From Elusimicrobia bacterium GWA2_61_42 (GTDB taxonomy: Bacteria; Elusimicrobiota; Elusimicrobia; Elusimicrobiales; UBA9959), in contig MGTU01000017.1 in assembly GCA_001799615.1 (NCBI GenBank), positions 1 through 64,000 of the forward strand: a stretch of DNA of 64,000 nt, given 5' to 3'. Below, piece after piece: positions 1 through 9,788 of the stretch. Position 1 is the stretch's first letter. Each line of letters begins with the position of its first letter. The notes below the pieces were generated by a model, which was not told where the DNA came from, made no database searches, and saw only the letters and a program-made list of their open reading frames with translations. The position numbers and the translations under genes were made by a program.

Positions 1-1
1 T

Positions 2-862
2 ATCCTCATCGGTTTCCAGGCCGGGTATAACATCACTACCGGCACCGGCAACATCGTTATCGGCTACGGCAAGGACACTTCCGCCGCCGGCGCGAACAAC
101 GAACTCAATATAGGCGGCGCGCTCTACGGCAAACTGGACACCGGCAATATCGGCATCGGCACTAACGCGCCAGCGGCCAGGCTGCATGTTTCCGGCGATA
201 CGCAGTTCGGCGACCTTTACGCTTCCACTTTCTCCGCGCTGGGTTATATCACGCTGGCCAACCTGGATTCGGCGCCCGCGGCCGCGGCAAAAGGCCGGGT
301 TTATTACAATCCTACCGATAATAAATTAAAACTCTCTACCGGCACCGATTCCGCTTCCTGGGTGGACGTGGTGGTAGGCGGCACCGGCGTAAGCGGCACC
401 GGTTCCAACGGCAGGCTGGCCAAATGGATGACCCCGTCGGGGCTGGGCGACTCCGCGTTCTCCGAGACCGCCGCCGCCGTTACCCTGACCAGCGACGCCA
501 CCATGACCATAACCGGCAGCGCTTTCTCCGTGGGCCAGTCCACCTTCGTGGTGAAAGACGGCTTTGTCGGCATAGGCACCACCACGCCGCAGGGCCTGTT
601 CCAGGTGGGGGCGGGAACCCTTACCGTTACGGCGGCCGGTAATGTGGGCGTAGGACTTATCGATCCGACGGCCAAACTGCACGTGCAGGCCTACGAAGCC
701 GGCAAATACACCCTGTACGTTTCCACCAGCGCTACCGCGGGGCAATATAGCATTGCGGTGGACGCGGCGGGCGTTACCAATATCAAAAACCTCGTAATAG
801 AGAACCGTACCAGCGACCCAGACAGCCCCGTAACAGGCCAGATCTGGCTGAGAACGGATTAA
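2..862 (+). CDS. Fibre-like surface protein, C-terminal part (5' end outside window)
   Basis: The frame is open from base 2 to a TAA at 860-862, so this is the last 286 codons of a longer gene. The product is rich in Gly, Thr, Ala and Ser and carries repeated short beta motifs of the type IGIGT-x-x-P-x-A-x-LHV (about residues 50-65 and 182-222 of the visible part). Such motifs are common in phage tail-fibre-like and bacterial surface stalk proteins. The C-terminus ends in a short NLVIENR...GQIWLRTD segment. No enzyme motif is seen. It sits directly before a giant secreted FN3 protein on the same strand, so a cell-surface role is inferred. The family is not identified with certainty. Confidence 0.6.
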   Translation: MLIGFQAGYNITTGTGNIVIGYGKDTSAAGANNELNIGGALYGKLDTGNIGIGTNAPAARLHVSGDTQFGDLYASTFSALGYITLANLDSAPAAAAKGRVYYNPTDNKLKLSTGTDSASWVDVVVGGTGVSGTGSNGRLAKWMTPSGLGDSAFSETAAAVTLTSDATMTITGSAFSVGQSTFVVKDGFVGIGTTTPQGLFQVGAGTLTVTAAGNVGVGLIDPTAKLHVQAYEAGKYTLYVSTSATAGQYSIAVDAAGVTNIKNLVIENRTSDPDSPVTGQIWLRTD

Positions 863-872
863 GGACCCGCGC

Positions 873-878
873 TAAGAT
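873..878 (+). promoter_or_regulatory. Possible -10 box before the giant FN3 gene
   Basis: TAAGAT lies so that the predicted +1 falls about three bases before the ATG at 888. There is no clear -35 and no Shine-Dalgarno. It fits the near-leaderless pattern seen elsewhere in the window but is a weak match. Confidence 0.3.
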
Positions 879-887
879 AGCTTTGTT

Positions 888-3800
888 ATGCTTTTCCCGG
901 ACAATAAAATAAAAAGGCCTCGACAGCCTTCTTCGTTTTTTATGAGGGCGGCTAAATACGCCGCTCCCTTGCTGCTTTTGGCCGGCCTGCTCCAGCCCGT
1001 TCAGGCGCGTTACGCCGAGCACGTGATCTACTGGGCTTCCGGTACCTGGGTAGCCCCGTCGGGGGTGAACAGGGTTCTGGTCGAGGTCTGGGGCGGCGGC
1101 GCCGGCGGCGGCGGGCAAAACCTCACCAGTGACGGCGCCGGCGGCGGCGGCGGCGGCGCCTATTCAAGAAAGGAAAATATCGCGGTCACCCCCGGCAACA
1201 GCTATACGGTAAACGTGGGCTCGGGCGGTATAGGCGGCACCGGCGCTTGCGGGCAGGGCGGCGGGCCCAGCTGGTTTTCCGCCGAAGGTACTGTTTTTTC
1301 ACCGGGCGGCCTGCCCGGCTGCAACTCGACGGGCGTCCCGCCCGCCGGAGGCTTGGGCGGTACGGCGGCCGCGGGCATAGGGGATGTCAGATACTCCGGC
1401 GCTAATGGCGGCGCTGGCAACAATGCCACCGGCGGCCTGGGAGGCCCGGGCGGCTCGTCGGCCGGTTCAAATGCGGATGCCGATAACGAGCCCGCCACCT
1501 GGGCAACCCTCGTGTCGCTGTACGCCCCGACCGAAGGTTCGTACGGCGGTGATGGCGGAGGTCTGGGTGTTAACGGCGCGAATGCGCCGGCCGCGGGATT
1601 CGGCGCGGGCGGCGGTGGTTCCGGGGACGGAACCCCTATGACAGGCGGCAATGGCACTGCCGGCAGGGTGATCATAACCTATTACCCCGATCTTAACCTC
1701 AGCTCCGGCGACATAATCTTTTCCAAAGCCAGCGCGAACCAATATGAAACCGTGAGGGCTTCCGCTACCATACACAATCTCAAGTATTCAACGCCCGAGC
1801 GGACGCCGGAGGCCCTCGACCTGCTGGACGACCAGGTGATCGTAAAATACCAGGTGGACAATACCATGTGGAAGTCCCAGGGTTTCGGCAACGGGACTTC
1901 GTTCGCGGGCGGGGCTATCACCGCCGTTGAGATATACGGTTACAACATGGGTACGCCCGCCAACGAGGCGCTGACCGTCAGGATCACCACGGGCACAAGC
2001 ACCCTGCCCAGCGTGGGGGCGCAAGTCCTGGCCTCCACCGTGGCTACCTCGACCGCGACGCTTGCCGCCTGGACCAGGTTTAATTTCAACAGCCCGGTCA
2101 CTTTGCCAGTGCTGCCCGGCTCGGACAAGTATTATATCGTCGCCTATAATACAGAGACCTCCGTGAACGGTTACGCCTGGTACGCGAAGAACACCGACGC
2201 TTACGCCAACGGCAACGCCGGCTACAGCACGAACCAGGGCGCCAGCTGGCTTACGCAGACCACCGATATGGTGTTCCGCGTTTACCAGTCCAGCGGCACC
2301 GAGGTCTATTTCTATGACGGGGATCCCGACGCGGGCGGGGGATTGATAGGCGTTTCCGTCGTAGCGCCCCAGGCGTACCCGGCAGTCGTCGTTTCAACGG
2401 TGGATTGGACGGCCGTCGGCCCGGCAGGCGACCATAATATTTACGTGCATATCGACAGAGGCTTGAAAGCGACTGAGGGCGATGAAGACAATAATAAAGC
2501 TTTTAACACGATAACGGTGACGATCCCGCCCGACACCGGGCCTCCGGACGCAGTTGCCGACCTGGCGGCCGCAGGCTACAGCACAAGCGATATCCTTTTA
2601 AACTGGCACGCTACCGGTGATGACGCCTCGAGCGGCGGCCTGTATTCTTCCACTTTTACCATCCAATACACGACGGCGGCGGCCTGGGCCGAGGGGAACG
2701 CCTGGAGCACCAATACGGCCAGCGTGCCGGCGTATGTGCGCACCACCGAGATCTCCACTACGGCCGTGGCGGCGCTCAGCCAGCGCTATTACCGGCAAAG
2801 CGGCCTGACAGTGGAAACCACGTATTATTTCCGGCTCTGGACCAAGGACGACGAGGGTAAGTACAGCCCCCTTTCTAACGGCGCTACGGCCTACACGCTG
2901 CCGGTACAGCTGAACGCGCCGACTTTTGTGGGGAAAGGCGCGTTCGCGTCGGGTACCGGCGGTCTGACCGTGGCGGTGCCGGCCTCTTATCAGGCGGGCG
3001 ACTTGTTCCTGCTGTTCGTAGAGTCTGCTAACGAAGCCATCGCCACTCCGGCCGGCTGGACCCAGGTGGTTAATTCGCCCCAGTACACGGGCACGGCGGC
3101 GGCGATAGGCGGCGTGAGGCTGGCCGTTTTTTATAAGGCGGCTTCCGGAGCGGAGGAAAGCGTTGCGGTGGCCGATACCAACAATCATACCACCGCTATT
3201 ATCGCCAATTTCCGCGGCGTAGACCCCGAGTCGCCCGTTCACCTGTCCGCGGGCGGCGTGGACGCGGTCGCCACCGCCTCGTTAAGCGCTCCCGCCCTTA
3301 CCACCACCATGACCGGTACTTTGATAGTTAACGCTATCGGCCTGGACGAGGACGCGGTCAAAACCCCTACTTTAAGTTCCGAGACTAACGCCAATTTAAC
3401 CAACCTGACGAAACAGCACGACGAAACCATCGCCGGCGGCGTCGGCGGCGGTATCGCTTTTATCACCGGCACAAAAGCCGCAGCCGGCTCGACCGGCAAT
3501 ACTACCGCCGCCGGAGCTTCCACCACCCACGCTTACCTCACCATAGCCCTTAAACCGAGGGTGCCGGATCTTACGCTTGCTTCCGGGGATATAACCTTCG
3601 TGCCCGGCAGCGCGGATTTCGGCCAGACCGTCGCCATTTCCGCCGTGGTACACAACTCCGCCAGCTCGCTGCAGGAATTCGTAAGCCTGGAGAAATACGA
3701 CACCATCCTGGCAGGCAGCAACTGGCAGATCGACTCCGCCCAATGGTCGTCCCAGGGATTCGGCGGCGGGAGCAACCTGACAGGAGCGGTTTCCGCGGTG

Positions 3801-6800
3801 GAACTCTACGTGTATAACGGCGGCTCACTGGTCACGGATTCCCTGACCATCGATATCACCACCGGCACTTACGCGGCCCCCAGCGCGGGCGCCCAGGTGC
3901 TGGCTTCCACTACCGCTTATACCGCCAGCGCGGCTTATGTCTGGCTCAGGTTTACTTTCAACGACCCTGTGCTGCTGCCGGTGCTGCCCGGTACGGACCA
4001 GTATTACGTCATAGCCAAGAACTGGGAGGCGAGTTCGGAAGGTTACAGGTGGCTGCAGGTGCCCGGCGACGTTTATCCGAACCGGCTTCAGGCCGACAGC
4101 GATAACCTGGGGGCCAGCTGGACCGGCTACTCTTCCTACGATAACCTGTTCCGGGTCTCCCAATCCTCCAAAGTCGAAGTTTCCTATTATGACGGTGACC
4201 CCGACACCAACGGCTCCCTGATAGGCGTTTCTAATATAGCTCCGGCCAGATATAACCGCACCGGCGTCTCTACCATGACCTGGACTGCCGCCGCCCCCGA
4301 AGAAGGCAAGAATATTTATGTGTACCTGGACCGGGCGGGCAAGCTCGACGAAGCCAACGAAGCGAACAACAAGGCCGCCAATACGATATTGGTAAGCTCC
4401 GCGCCCGACAAGGTCAGCGACCTGGCCGGCTCCGGGTATGGCAAGGAGGAGATCTCCCTGACCTGGCAAGCCACGGGTGACGACGGCAGCGCGGGGACCT
4501 TGAATAATTCCGCTTTTACGCTGCAGTATACTTCGGTGACGGCCTGGGCGCAGGGGCTGGCCTGGAGCACCAATACCGCCGCAGTTCCCGCTTATGTTTA
4601 CACGGTTGAACTGGCCACTACCAACGTGGCGGCGCTCAGCCTCCGCCGGCATAACCAGGCGGGTCTCCTGCCCAACACCACTTACTATTCCAGGCTCTGG
4701 ACTGAGGACGACGTGGGCAGGTACAGCCTGCTTTCCAACGGCGCCGCGGTCCCGACCCTGGCGGAACCTGTCACCGGCATCCAGGTTTACGCCGTCAACC
4801 TCACCAGCGTTACTTTTAACTGGGTGCGGCATCCCCTTTCGCCTTCCAGTTCTACGTGCGAGGGGTATACGCTGGCGGCGTCTACGGCGTCTGACTTTAC
4901 CGGTATTATCCACTCTTCCTCCGCCTGGAGCGTGAACGCGAGCACGCTGACGCTGACGGAGCTGGTCCCCAAAACCACTTATTATTACAAAGTGGCAAGC
5001 TTGAACTGGCAGTTGGAACCTAACTATGCCTTGGCCGCCAGCACGTGCACCAAGTCGCCTTATCCCGATTCTCCGCCGATAGACCCCAGGGTGCTGTCGG
5101 TGTTCACGTCGAGCCTGACCGTCAGCTGGGTCCCTTCCGACCCGGAGAACGGCTACCTGCTTTCGGCCTCCACCTCCTCCGATTTCTCCGGTACCGTCTT
5201 TTCCTCCAAGACCGTAGACGGGACAGCCGAAGGCTTGACCGTCTATGAGCCGGCGCTGTCCTCCAATACCGTCTATTATGTCAGGGCAGGGGCGGTGTGG
5301 GGGAACACCACCTATTACGCCGAAACGCTGTCCACCTCCACCCTGGCGGGCCTGGTCAGCGCCGCGCAATTCCAGGGAGTTTTCGTAACCAGCGTCTCGG
5401 TTTCCTGGCTGCCCCTGCCGGTGACGCCTTCTTCCTCCACCAGTGAAGGTTATGTTTTGGGCGCCTCCACTTCTTCTGATTTCACCGGGCTGGTCATTTC
5501 TTCCTTAACACCGTCGTTCGCCCTCTCCACGCTTACGGTGTCAGGGCTTGGGCCCAATGCCGCTTATTACTTCAGGGTCGGCTCCTTGAACTGGGGCGCC
5601 ATGCCTAATTACCTGCTGGCGGGGTCAACGCCTACCTTGGCCAGCCCGCCGGGCCAGGGCGCTCCAGCCGCCCTTGCGGTGTCCAGTTATTCCGTGACGG
5701 CGCAATGGACTTCCGGCAGCCCGGCCAACCCGGCCGGTACCGATTATACCCTGGAACTCTCTTCCACCAATTTCGCGGCGGACACGCCGGTGCACTCTTC
5801 CACCACGAAAATTCTCCAGGCTGAGATCCAGGGGCTGCTGGCCAATACTACTTACTACCTCAAGACCAGGGCCGCTAACCCGGGGGGCATTTATTCTTAT
5901 TCTCCCGTTATCGCCTCCACTTCAACCCTGGCGCAGCGGGTTTCGTACGGGCAGGTTTTCCAGATAAATATCACCAGCGTCACCGCCAACTGGCTGGCCC
6001 TTCCCGCCTCGCCCTCAAGCGCGGCCTGCGCGGGGTACGTGCTGCAGGCTTCTACCGCCAGCGATTTCACCGGGGATATCTTTTCTTCCTCGACGTTAAA
6101 CGGAGTCTCACCGTCCACCCTTACGGTCCAGGTCCTGTATTCCGACACTTTGTATTATTTCCGCGCCGGTTCCCTTAACTGGAATTTCAGCCCGAATTAT
6201 GCCGCCCTGGGTTCGGCCAGGACCGGTACGGCCGTTTCCCTGCCGGACCTGGCGCTCATTAACACAGATATAAGCTTCGTTCCCGCCAGCGCCAATTTCG
6301 GCCAGAACGTGGCCATTTCAGCCACGATACGCAATCTTAATCAGAATTTTCCGCAGCAGGTGATGCACAGCCAGCTGGTAAATAACGACTATTTCTATAT
6401 CGACGCCGGGCTGTCCTCCGCCCAGGCTTTTGTGGCGACGGTGGACCGGAGCCTGGTGTCGGTGGAGTTGATGATGCAGGATTACGGGACTACCGGGGAC
6501 AGCTGCACCGTGGATATAACGACGGGTACGCTCACTCTTCCCAGTGTGGGCGCCGTGGTGCTGGCTTCCACCATAGCGTCCTATGCCCCGCCGGCCGCCC
6601 CTGCTTTCGTGAAGTTCACGTTCAACGATCCGGTCCGGCTGCCCGTGCTGGCGGCGGGTAACGCCTACTGGATAATCGCCAGAAGCGACGTGCCGCGCCC
6701 CAATGGCTGGGGGCTGTTCACCCAGACTTCCGGCAACCCTTATACGCCCGCCAGTTCCGCAGACAGCACCAGCCTGGGGCTCTCCTGGACGGCCAGTTCC

Positions 6801-7934
6801 TATGACATCTCTTTCAAGGTCAACCAGTCCAGTAACGTCGAGGTTTCCTACTACAGGGGGGACCCGGACGCCGGCGGCACCCTGATAGGCGTCTCTACCA
6901 TCTCCGCCATCAACATGAACAAGACCGCCGTCTCGACAATGAGCTGCACGGCCGCCGCGCCCGAAGAATACCGGAACGTCTATGTCGCGGTGGACAAAGA
7001 CCTTAAGCTCCCGGAAAGCGACGACAACAACAACAAGGCTTTCGCCACCATAGCCGTGAGCTCGGCGCCTGACAAAGTGAACGCTATCTCCGGCACGCCC
7101 GAGAGCGCCACCGCGCTGAAACTGGCCTGGTACGCCACAGGCGACGACGGCTACCTCGGAACCCTGGATAACGCAAGCTTCACCATACAGTACTCTTCCG
7201 TAGCGGCCTGGGCGGAGGGGAACTATTGGAGCACTAATACGGCCACGCTGCCGGCCTACGTCAATACGGTCGCTATCGCCACCACCGGCGTGGCGGCCGG
7301 CAGCCAGCGCTTCTACGCTTACACGGGGCTCGGTATAAACACCACCTACTATTTCAGGGTCTGGACGCTCGACGATTTCAGCAGGTACAGCCCGCTTTCG
7401 GCGGGCGCCACGGTTTCCACCCTGGCGGAGATCCCGGCCGTGCCCGCGGAGCCTTTCGGGGGCGTGTATTTCTCGTCCGCCGTCGTTTCCTGGCTGGCCA
7501 ACGGCAACCCCGGCCACACGCAGTACCGCCTCCAGGCCTCCACCGCCGCCAACCACACCGGCACCCTGTACGGGCCTTCCGTCGGGCCCGCGGGCGCGCT
7601 GGTGGCCACCTCCACCTCCGCCGTGGCGCTGAAGGGCTGCACCACGTTCTACTTCTGGGTGCAGGCGCTGAACGGGGGGGGAGTGGCCACGGAGTACCAG
7701 CTGCTGGGCAGCACCAGGACGGTCACTTATTTCGACGCCGGGCTGCGCGTCTTCGACGGAACTCAGAACGTGCTTATCGCCTGCCAGCCTACCTATTGCG
7801 ACACCGTCCCGCCGCTCAGGATCCACAAGGGCGGGGTTAACTACGCCATAGGGCTTGTGGACGCGGAAGACCCTAAAGCTTCCAAGCTGAAGGTTAAAAC
7901 CGCTACCGGCATAAAATACTGGCGTAAATATTAA
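888..7934 (+). CDS. Giant secreted Gly-rich/CARDB/fibronectin type III protein (2348 aa)
   Basis: This is a very large exported protein, probably a surface adhesin or extracellular stalk. A hydrophobic signal segment is at about residues 19-40 (APLLLLAGLL, ending in VQA), and an alternative start at 942 (Met19) would make it a standard signal peptide. A glycine-rich domain follows (about 45-262). Three CARDB-like modules begin near residues 266, 893 and 1786, each opening with a DL-x-L...I-F pattern and containing a Y-x-G-DPD-x-x-G-x-LIGVS motif. Each CARDB is followed by an FN3 domain starting PDA-V or PDKV. A separate beta domain lies at about 673-890, and several short FN3 repeats with a Y-x-L-x-ASTSSDFTG motif fill about 1286-1780. 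No catalytic motif or C-terminal anchor was recognised. Ligand and host structure are unknown. Confidence 0.8.
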   Translation: MLFPDNKIKRPRQPSSFFMRAAKYAAPLLLLAGLLQPVQARYAEHVIYWASGTWVAPSGVNRVLVEVWGGGAGGGGQNLTSDGAGGGGGGAYSRKENIAVTPGNSYTVNVGSGGIGGTGACGQGGGPSWFSAEGTVFSPGGLPGCNSTGVPPAGGLGGTAAAGIGDVRYSGANGGAGNNATGGLGGPGGSSAGSNADADNEPATWATLVSLYAPTEGSYGGDGGGLGVNGANAPAAGFGAGGGGSGDGTPMTGGNGTAGRVIITYYPDLNLSSGDIIFSKASANQYETVRASATIHNLKYSTPERTPEALDLLDDQVIVKYQVDNTMWKSQGFGNGTSFAGGAITAVEIYGYNMGTPANEALTVRITTGTSTLPSVGAQVLASTVATSTATLAAWTRFNFNSPVTLPVLPGSDKYYIVAYNTETSVNGYAWYAKNTDAYANGNAGYSTNQGASWLTQTTDMVFRVYQSSGTEVYFYDGDPDAGGGLIGVSVVAPQAYPAVVVSTVDWTAVGPAGDHNIYVHIDRGLKATEGDEDNNKAFNTITVTIPPDTGPPDAVADLAAAGYSTSDILLNWHATGDDASSGGLYSSTFTIQYTTAAAWAEGNAWSTNTASVPAYVRTTEISTTAVAALSQRYYRQSGLTVETTYYFRLWTKDDEGKYSPLSNGATAYTLPVQLNAPTFVGKGAFASGTGGLTVAVPASYQAGDLFLLFVESANEAIATPAGWTQVVNSPQYTGTAAAIGGVRLAVFYKAASGAEESVAVADTNNHTTAIIANFRGVDPESPVHLSAGGVDAVATASLSAPALTTTMTGTLIVNAIGLDEDAVKTPTLSSETNANLTNLTKQHDETIAGGVGGGIAFITGTKAAAGSTGNTTAAGASTTHAYLTIALKPRVPDLTLASGDITFVPGSADFGQTVAISAVVHNSASSLQEFVSLEKYDTILAGSNWQIDSAQWSSQGFGGGSNLTGAVSAVELYVYNGGSLVTDSLTIDITTGTYAAPSAGAQVLASTTAYTASAAYVWLRFTFNDPVLLPVLPGTDQYYVIAKNWEASSEGYRWLQVPGDVYPNRLQADSDNLGASWTGYSSYDNLFRVSQSSKVEVSYYDGDPDTNGSLIGVSNIAPARYNRTGVSTMTWTAAAPEEGKNIYVYLDRAGKLDEANEANNKAANTILVSSAPDKVSDLAGSGYGKEEISLTWQATGDDGSAGTLNNSAFTLQYTSVTAWAQGLAWSTNTAAVPAYVYTVELATTNVAALSLRRHNQAGLLPNTTYYSRLWTEDDVGRYSLLSNGAAVPTLAEPVTGIQVYAVNLTSVTFNWVRHPLSPSSSTCEGYTLAASTASDFTGIIHSSSAWSVNASTLTLTELVPKTTYYYKVASLNWQLEPNYALAASTCTKSPYPDSPPIDPRVLSVFTSSLTVSWVPSDPENGYLLSASTSSDFSGTVFSSKTVDGTAEGLTVYEPALSSNTVYYVRAGAVWGNTTYYAETLSTSTLAGLVSAAQFQGVFVTSVSVSWLPLPVTPSSSTSEGYVLGASTSSDFTGLVISSLTPSFALSTLTVSGLGPNAAYYFRVGSLNWGAMPNYLLAGSTPTLASPPGQGAPAALAVSSYSVTAQWTSGSPANPAGTDYTLELSSTNFAADTPVHSSTTKILQAEIQGLLANTTYYLKTRAANPGGIYSYSPVIASTSTLAQRVSYGQVFQINITSVTANWLALPASPSSAACAGYVLQASTASDFTGDIFSSSTLNGVSPSTLTVQVLYSDTLYYFRAGSLNWNFSPNYAALGSARTGTAVSLPDLALINTDISFVPASANFGQNVAISATIRNLNQNFPQQVMHSQLVNNDYFYIDAGLSSAQAFVATVDRSLVSVELMMQDYGTTGDSCTVDITTGTLTLPSVGAVVLASTIASYAPPAAPAFVKFTFNDPVRLPVLAAGNAYWIIARSDVPRPNGWGLFTQTSGNPYTPASSADSTSLGLSWTASSYDISFKVNQSSNVEVSYYRGDPDAGGTLIGVSTISAINMNKTAVSTMSCTAAAPEEYRNVYVAVDKDLKLPESDDNNNKAFATIAVSSAPDKVNAISGTPESATALKLAWYATGDDGYLGTLDNASFTIQYSSVAAWAEGNYWSTNTATLPAYVNTVAIATTGVAAGSQRFYAYTGLGINTTYYFRVWTLDDFSRYSPLSAGATVSTLAEIPAVPAEPFGGVYFSSAVVSWLANGNPGHTQYRLQASTAANHTGTLYGPSVGPAGALVATSTSAVALKGCTTFYFWVQALNGGGVATEYQLLGSTRTVTYFDAGLRVFDGTQNVLIACQPTYCDTVPPLRIHKGGVNYAIGLVDAEDPKASKLKVKTATGIKYWRKY

Positions 7935-7993
7935 CGATTGCCTTCGTGCCGGGGGAATAAATATTTAGCATTTATTTCGGTATTTCTTCGGGA

Positions 7994-8023
7994 TTGACGC
8001 TTCTTTAACCCGTAAACTATAGA
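7994..8023 (+). promoter_or_regulatory. Promoter for the PorV-like gene
   Basis: TTGACG (7994-7999) and TATAGA (8018-8023) are separated by 18 bases. The predicted transcription start is about four bases before the ATG at 8034, leaving almost no leader and no Shine-Dalgarno. Confidence 0.5.
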
Positions 8024-8033
8024 TATCTAATCT

Positions 8034-9761
8034 ATGGGAAACGGGAACGCTCAGAGACTGGTAAACGCGGCCGCGGCGCTTGTAATTTGCGCCGGCGGCT
8101 TTTTTGCCGTTCCCGCCTCGGCCGGCGACCCCGGCTCTTCCGCCGGTTCTTTCCTGAAGTTCTCGCCGGGCCCCCGCGGTACCGGCATGGGCGAGGCCTA
8201 TACCGCGGTGACCGAGGACGCCTACTCCGCCTGGTGGAACCCGGCAGGTCTCGCCTCCCTGGAACAGCCAGAGCTGGGCGCCACCTACAACGCCTCCATG
8301 GAGTCGGTCAGCCACCAGTACGTTTCCTTCGCGTACCCGCTGCGCTACGGCTCCACCCTGGGCCTCAGCATCTCGCGCCTCAGCGTGGCGCCTTTCCAGG
8401 GCTACGACGCCAAAGGCTGGGAAACCCGCAACGTGGACGCCGCTGAAACAGCTTTCGCCGGCGCTTACGCCCGCACGCTGCTGAAAGACGAGATAGAGCG
8501 CCCGCTGTTCAACGTGGGCGTCAACCTGAAGGCCATCAGCTCGCGCCTGGATAAAGTGACCGCCAGCGCTTTCGCGGCGGACCTCGGCGCCATCTACTAC
8601 CTGCGCCCTTCCGGCTACTGGATGAACAAGGCCGCCGCGCAGGAATTCCGCTTCGCCCTCGACATTAAGAATCTCGGCACCGGCCTGAAATACGACAAGC
8701 TGTCCTTCCCGCTGCCGCTGTCGGCCACCCTGGGCGCGGCGTGGATCAGCCACCCCGGCAACGCGCACACGCTTACCCTGGCGCTGGACCAGACGGTCTC
8801 CAACGACGACAAATACACCGTGGGCGCCGGGGCGGAATATTTCATGTTCCAGCTGCTTTCGTTCCGCGCCGGCTTCAAGACCGGCCAGGAGATAGGCTCA
8901 GGGCTGCGCGCCGGCGTCGGTTTCCGCCTTTCCTTCCTGGACCTGGATTACTCCATGTCGCCTTTCGGCGACCTGGGCGAGATGCACAAGATAGGCCTTT
9001 CCATGCGCTTCGGCGCGCCCAAGGCCCGCCAGCCGCTGGCCGGCGCCACCGCCAGGGTAAGCGGCGCCAAACTGATGGCGCCGAAAGAAAAAATAGAAAA
9101 ACTCGGCGACTACGCCGCGGATTACCTGGAGCTCGCGAAAAAAGACCTGGCCGCCAGCCGCTACGTGTCGGCCCAGGCCAACCTCGCCAGCGCTTTCGGC
9201 CTGGAGCCGCAGCTTGAGCAAGGCGAGTGGGGCGCCAAAGCCGGGCGCCTGGCGGAAATTTCCGGGCGCCTGCGCCTTAAAGAGAGTCCCGCGCGGGAAC
9301 AGGCCCTGCAGAAAGACACCGAACAGGCCAAAGTGGCCCACGAGGCCGTGATGGCTTACGTCGAGGCCGGCGGCATAAAAGGCTTCCTGCTGGCCCACGC
9401 GGCCCTGGGCGCCAACATGCGCGGCGACAGCGTGTTCGAGGAACTCCTTTACGGGCTGGGCGAGATCACCGACAACAAGGTCTCCCGCGACGAGATCCTG
9501 CCGCGGCAGGCGCTGGTGAAAGAAAAGCTTAAAAAAGCCGCCAAGTACTTCTACATCCAGCAGTTCGACCTGGCCGGCAAGGAATGCGAGGAGGTTACGC
9601 TGCTCGACGAGAGCAACCCGCTGGGCTGGACCCGGCTGGGCTCCGCTTACTACATGATGGGAGACAAGGGCAAAGCCCGCAAGGCTTACGAGAAAGCCCT
9701 GGAACTGCGCCCTAACGACGCCGTCGTCAGGCAGTTCATGGAAGCCCAGGGCTGGAAATGA
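8034..9761 (+). CDS. PorV/PorQ-like outer-membrane beta-barrel with C-terminal TPR
   Basis: The 575-residue product has a signal peptide (about 1-29, ending PASA). It then shows the hallmark of PorV/UPF0164-type barrels: a GARGTGMGEAYTAVTED-like start (here GPRGTGMGEAYTA) and a YSAWWNPAGLA motif near residue 62, followed by alternating beta strands to about residue 330. The C-terminal 240 residues are soluble and helical and end in a TPR-like unit (about 515-572). In Bacteroidota PorV shuttles type IX secretion cargo; UPF0164 proteins also occur where no type IX system exists, so function cannot be assigned. The gene is 27 bases before a histidine kinase gene and opens the flagellar-motor-like locus. 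Fusion of the barrel to a TPR tail is notable. Confidence 0.75.
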   Translation: MGNGNAQRLVNAAAALVICAGGFFAVPASAGDPGSSAGSFLKFSPGPRGTGMGEAYTAVTEDAYSAWWNPAGLASLEQPELGATYNASMESVSHQYVSFAYPLRYGSTLGLSISRLSVAPFQGYDAKGWETRNVDAAETAFAGAYARTLLKDEIERPLFNVGVNLKAISSRLDKVTASAFAADLGAIYYLRPSGYWMNKAAAQEFRFALDIKNLGTGLKYDKLSFPLPLSATLGAAWISHPGNAHTLTLALDQTVSNDDKYTVGAGAEYFMFQLLSFRAGFKTGQEIGSGLRAGVGFRLSFLDLDYSMSPFGDLGEMHKIGLSMRFGAPKARQPLAGATARVSGAKLMAPKEKIEKLGDYAADYLELAKKDLAASRYVSAQANLASAFGLEPQLEQGEWGAKAGRLAEISGRLRLKESPAREQALQKDTEQAKVAHEAVMAYVEAGGIKGFLLAHAALGANMRGDSVFEELLYGLGEITDNKVSRDEILPRQALVKEKLKKAAKYFYIQQFDLAGKECEEVTLLDESNPLGWTRLGSAYYMMGDKGKARKAYEKALELRPNDAVVRQFMEAQGWK

Positions 9762-9788
9762 CCCCGCGGGCGCCGAGGCCCTGAACTT

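Noticed and set aside
8034-9761. Evidence for a type IX secretion system
   Set aside because: Only a PorV-like barrel is seen; no sprA, gldKLMN or C-terminal type IX sorting domain was recognised in the window.
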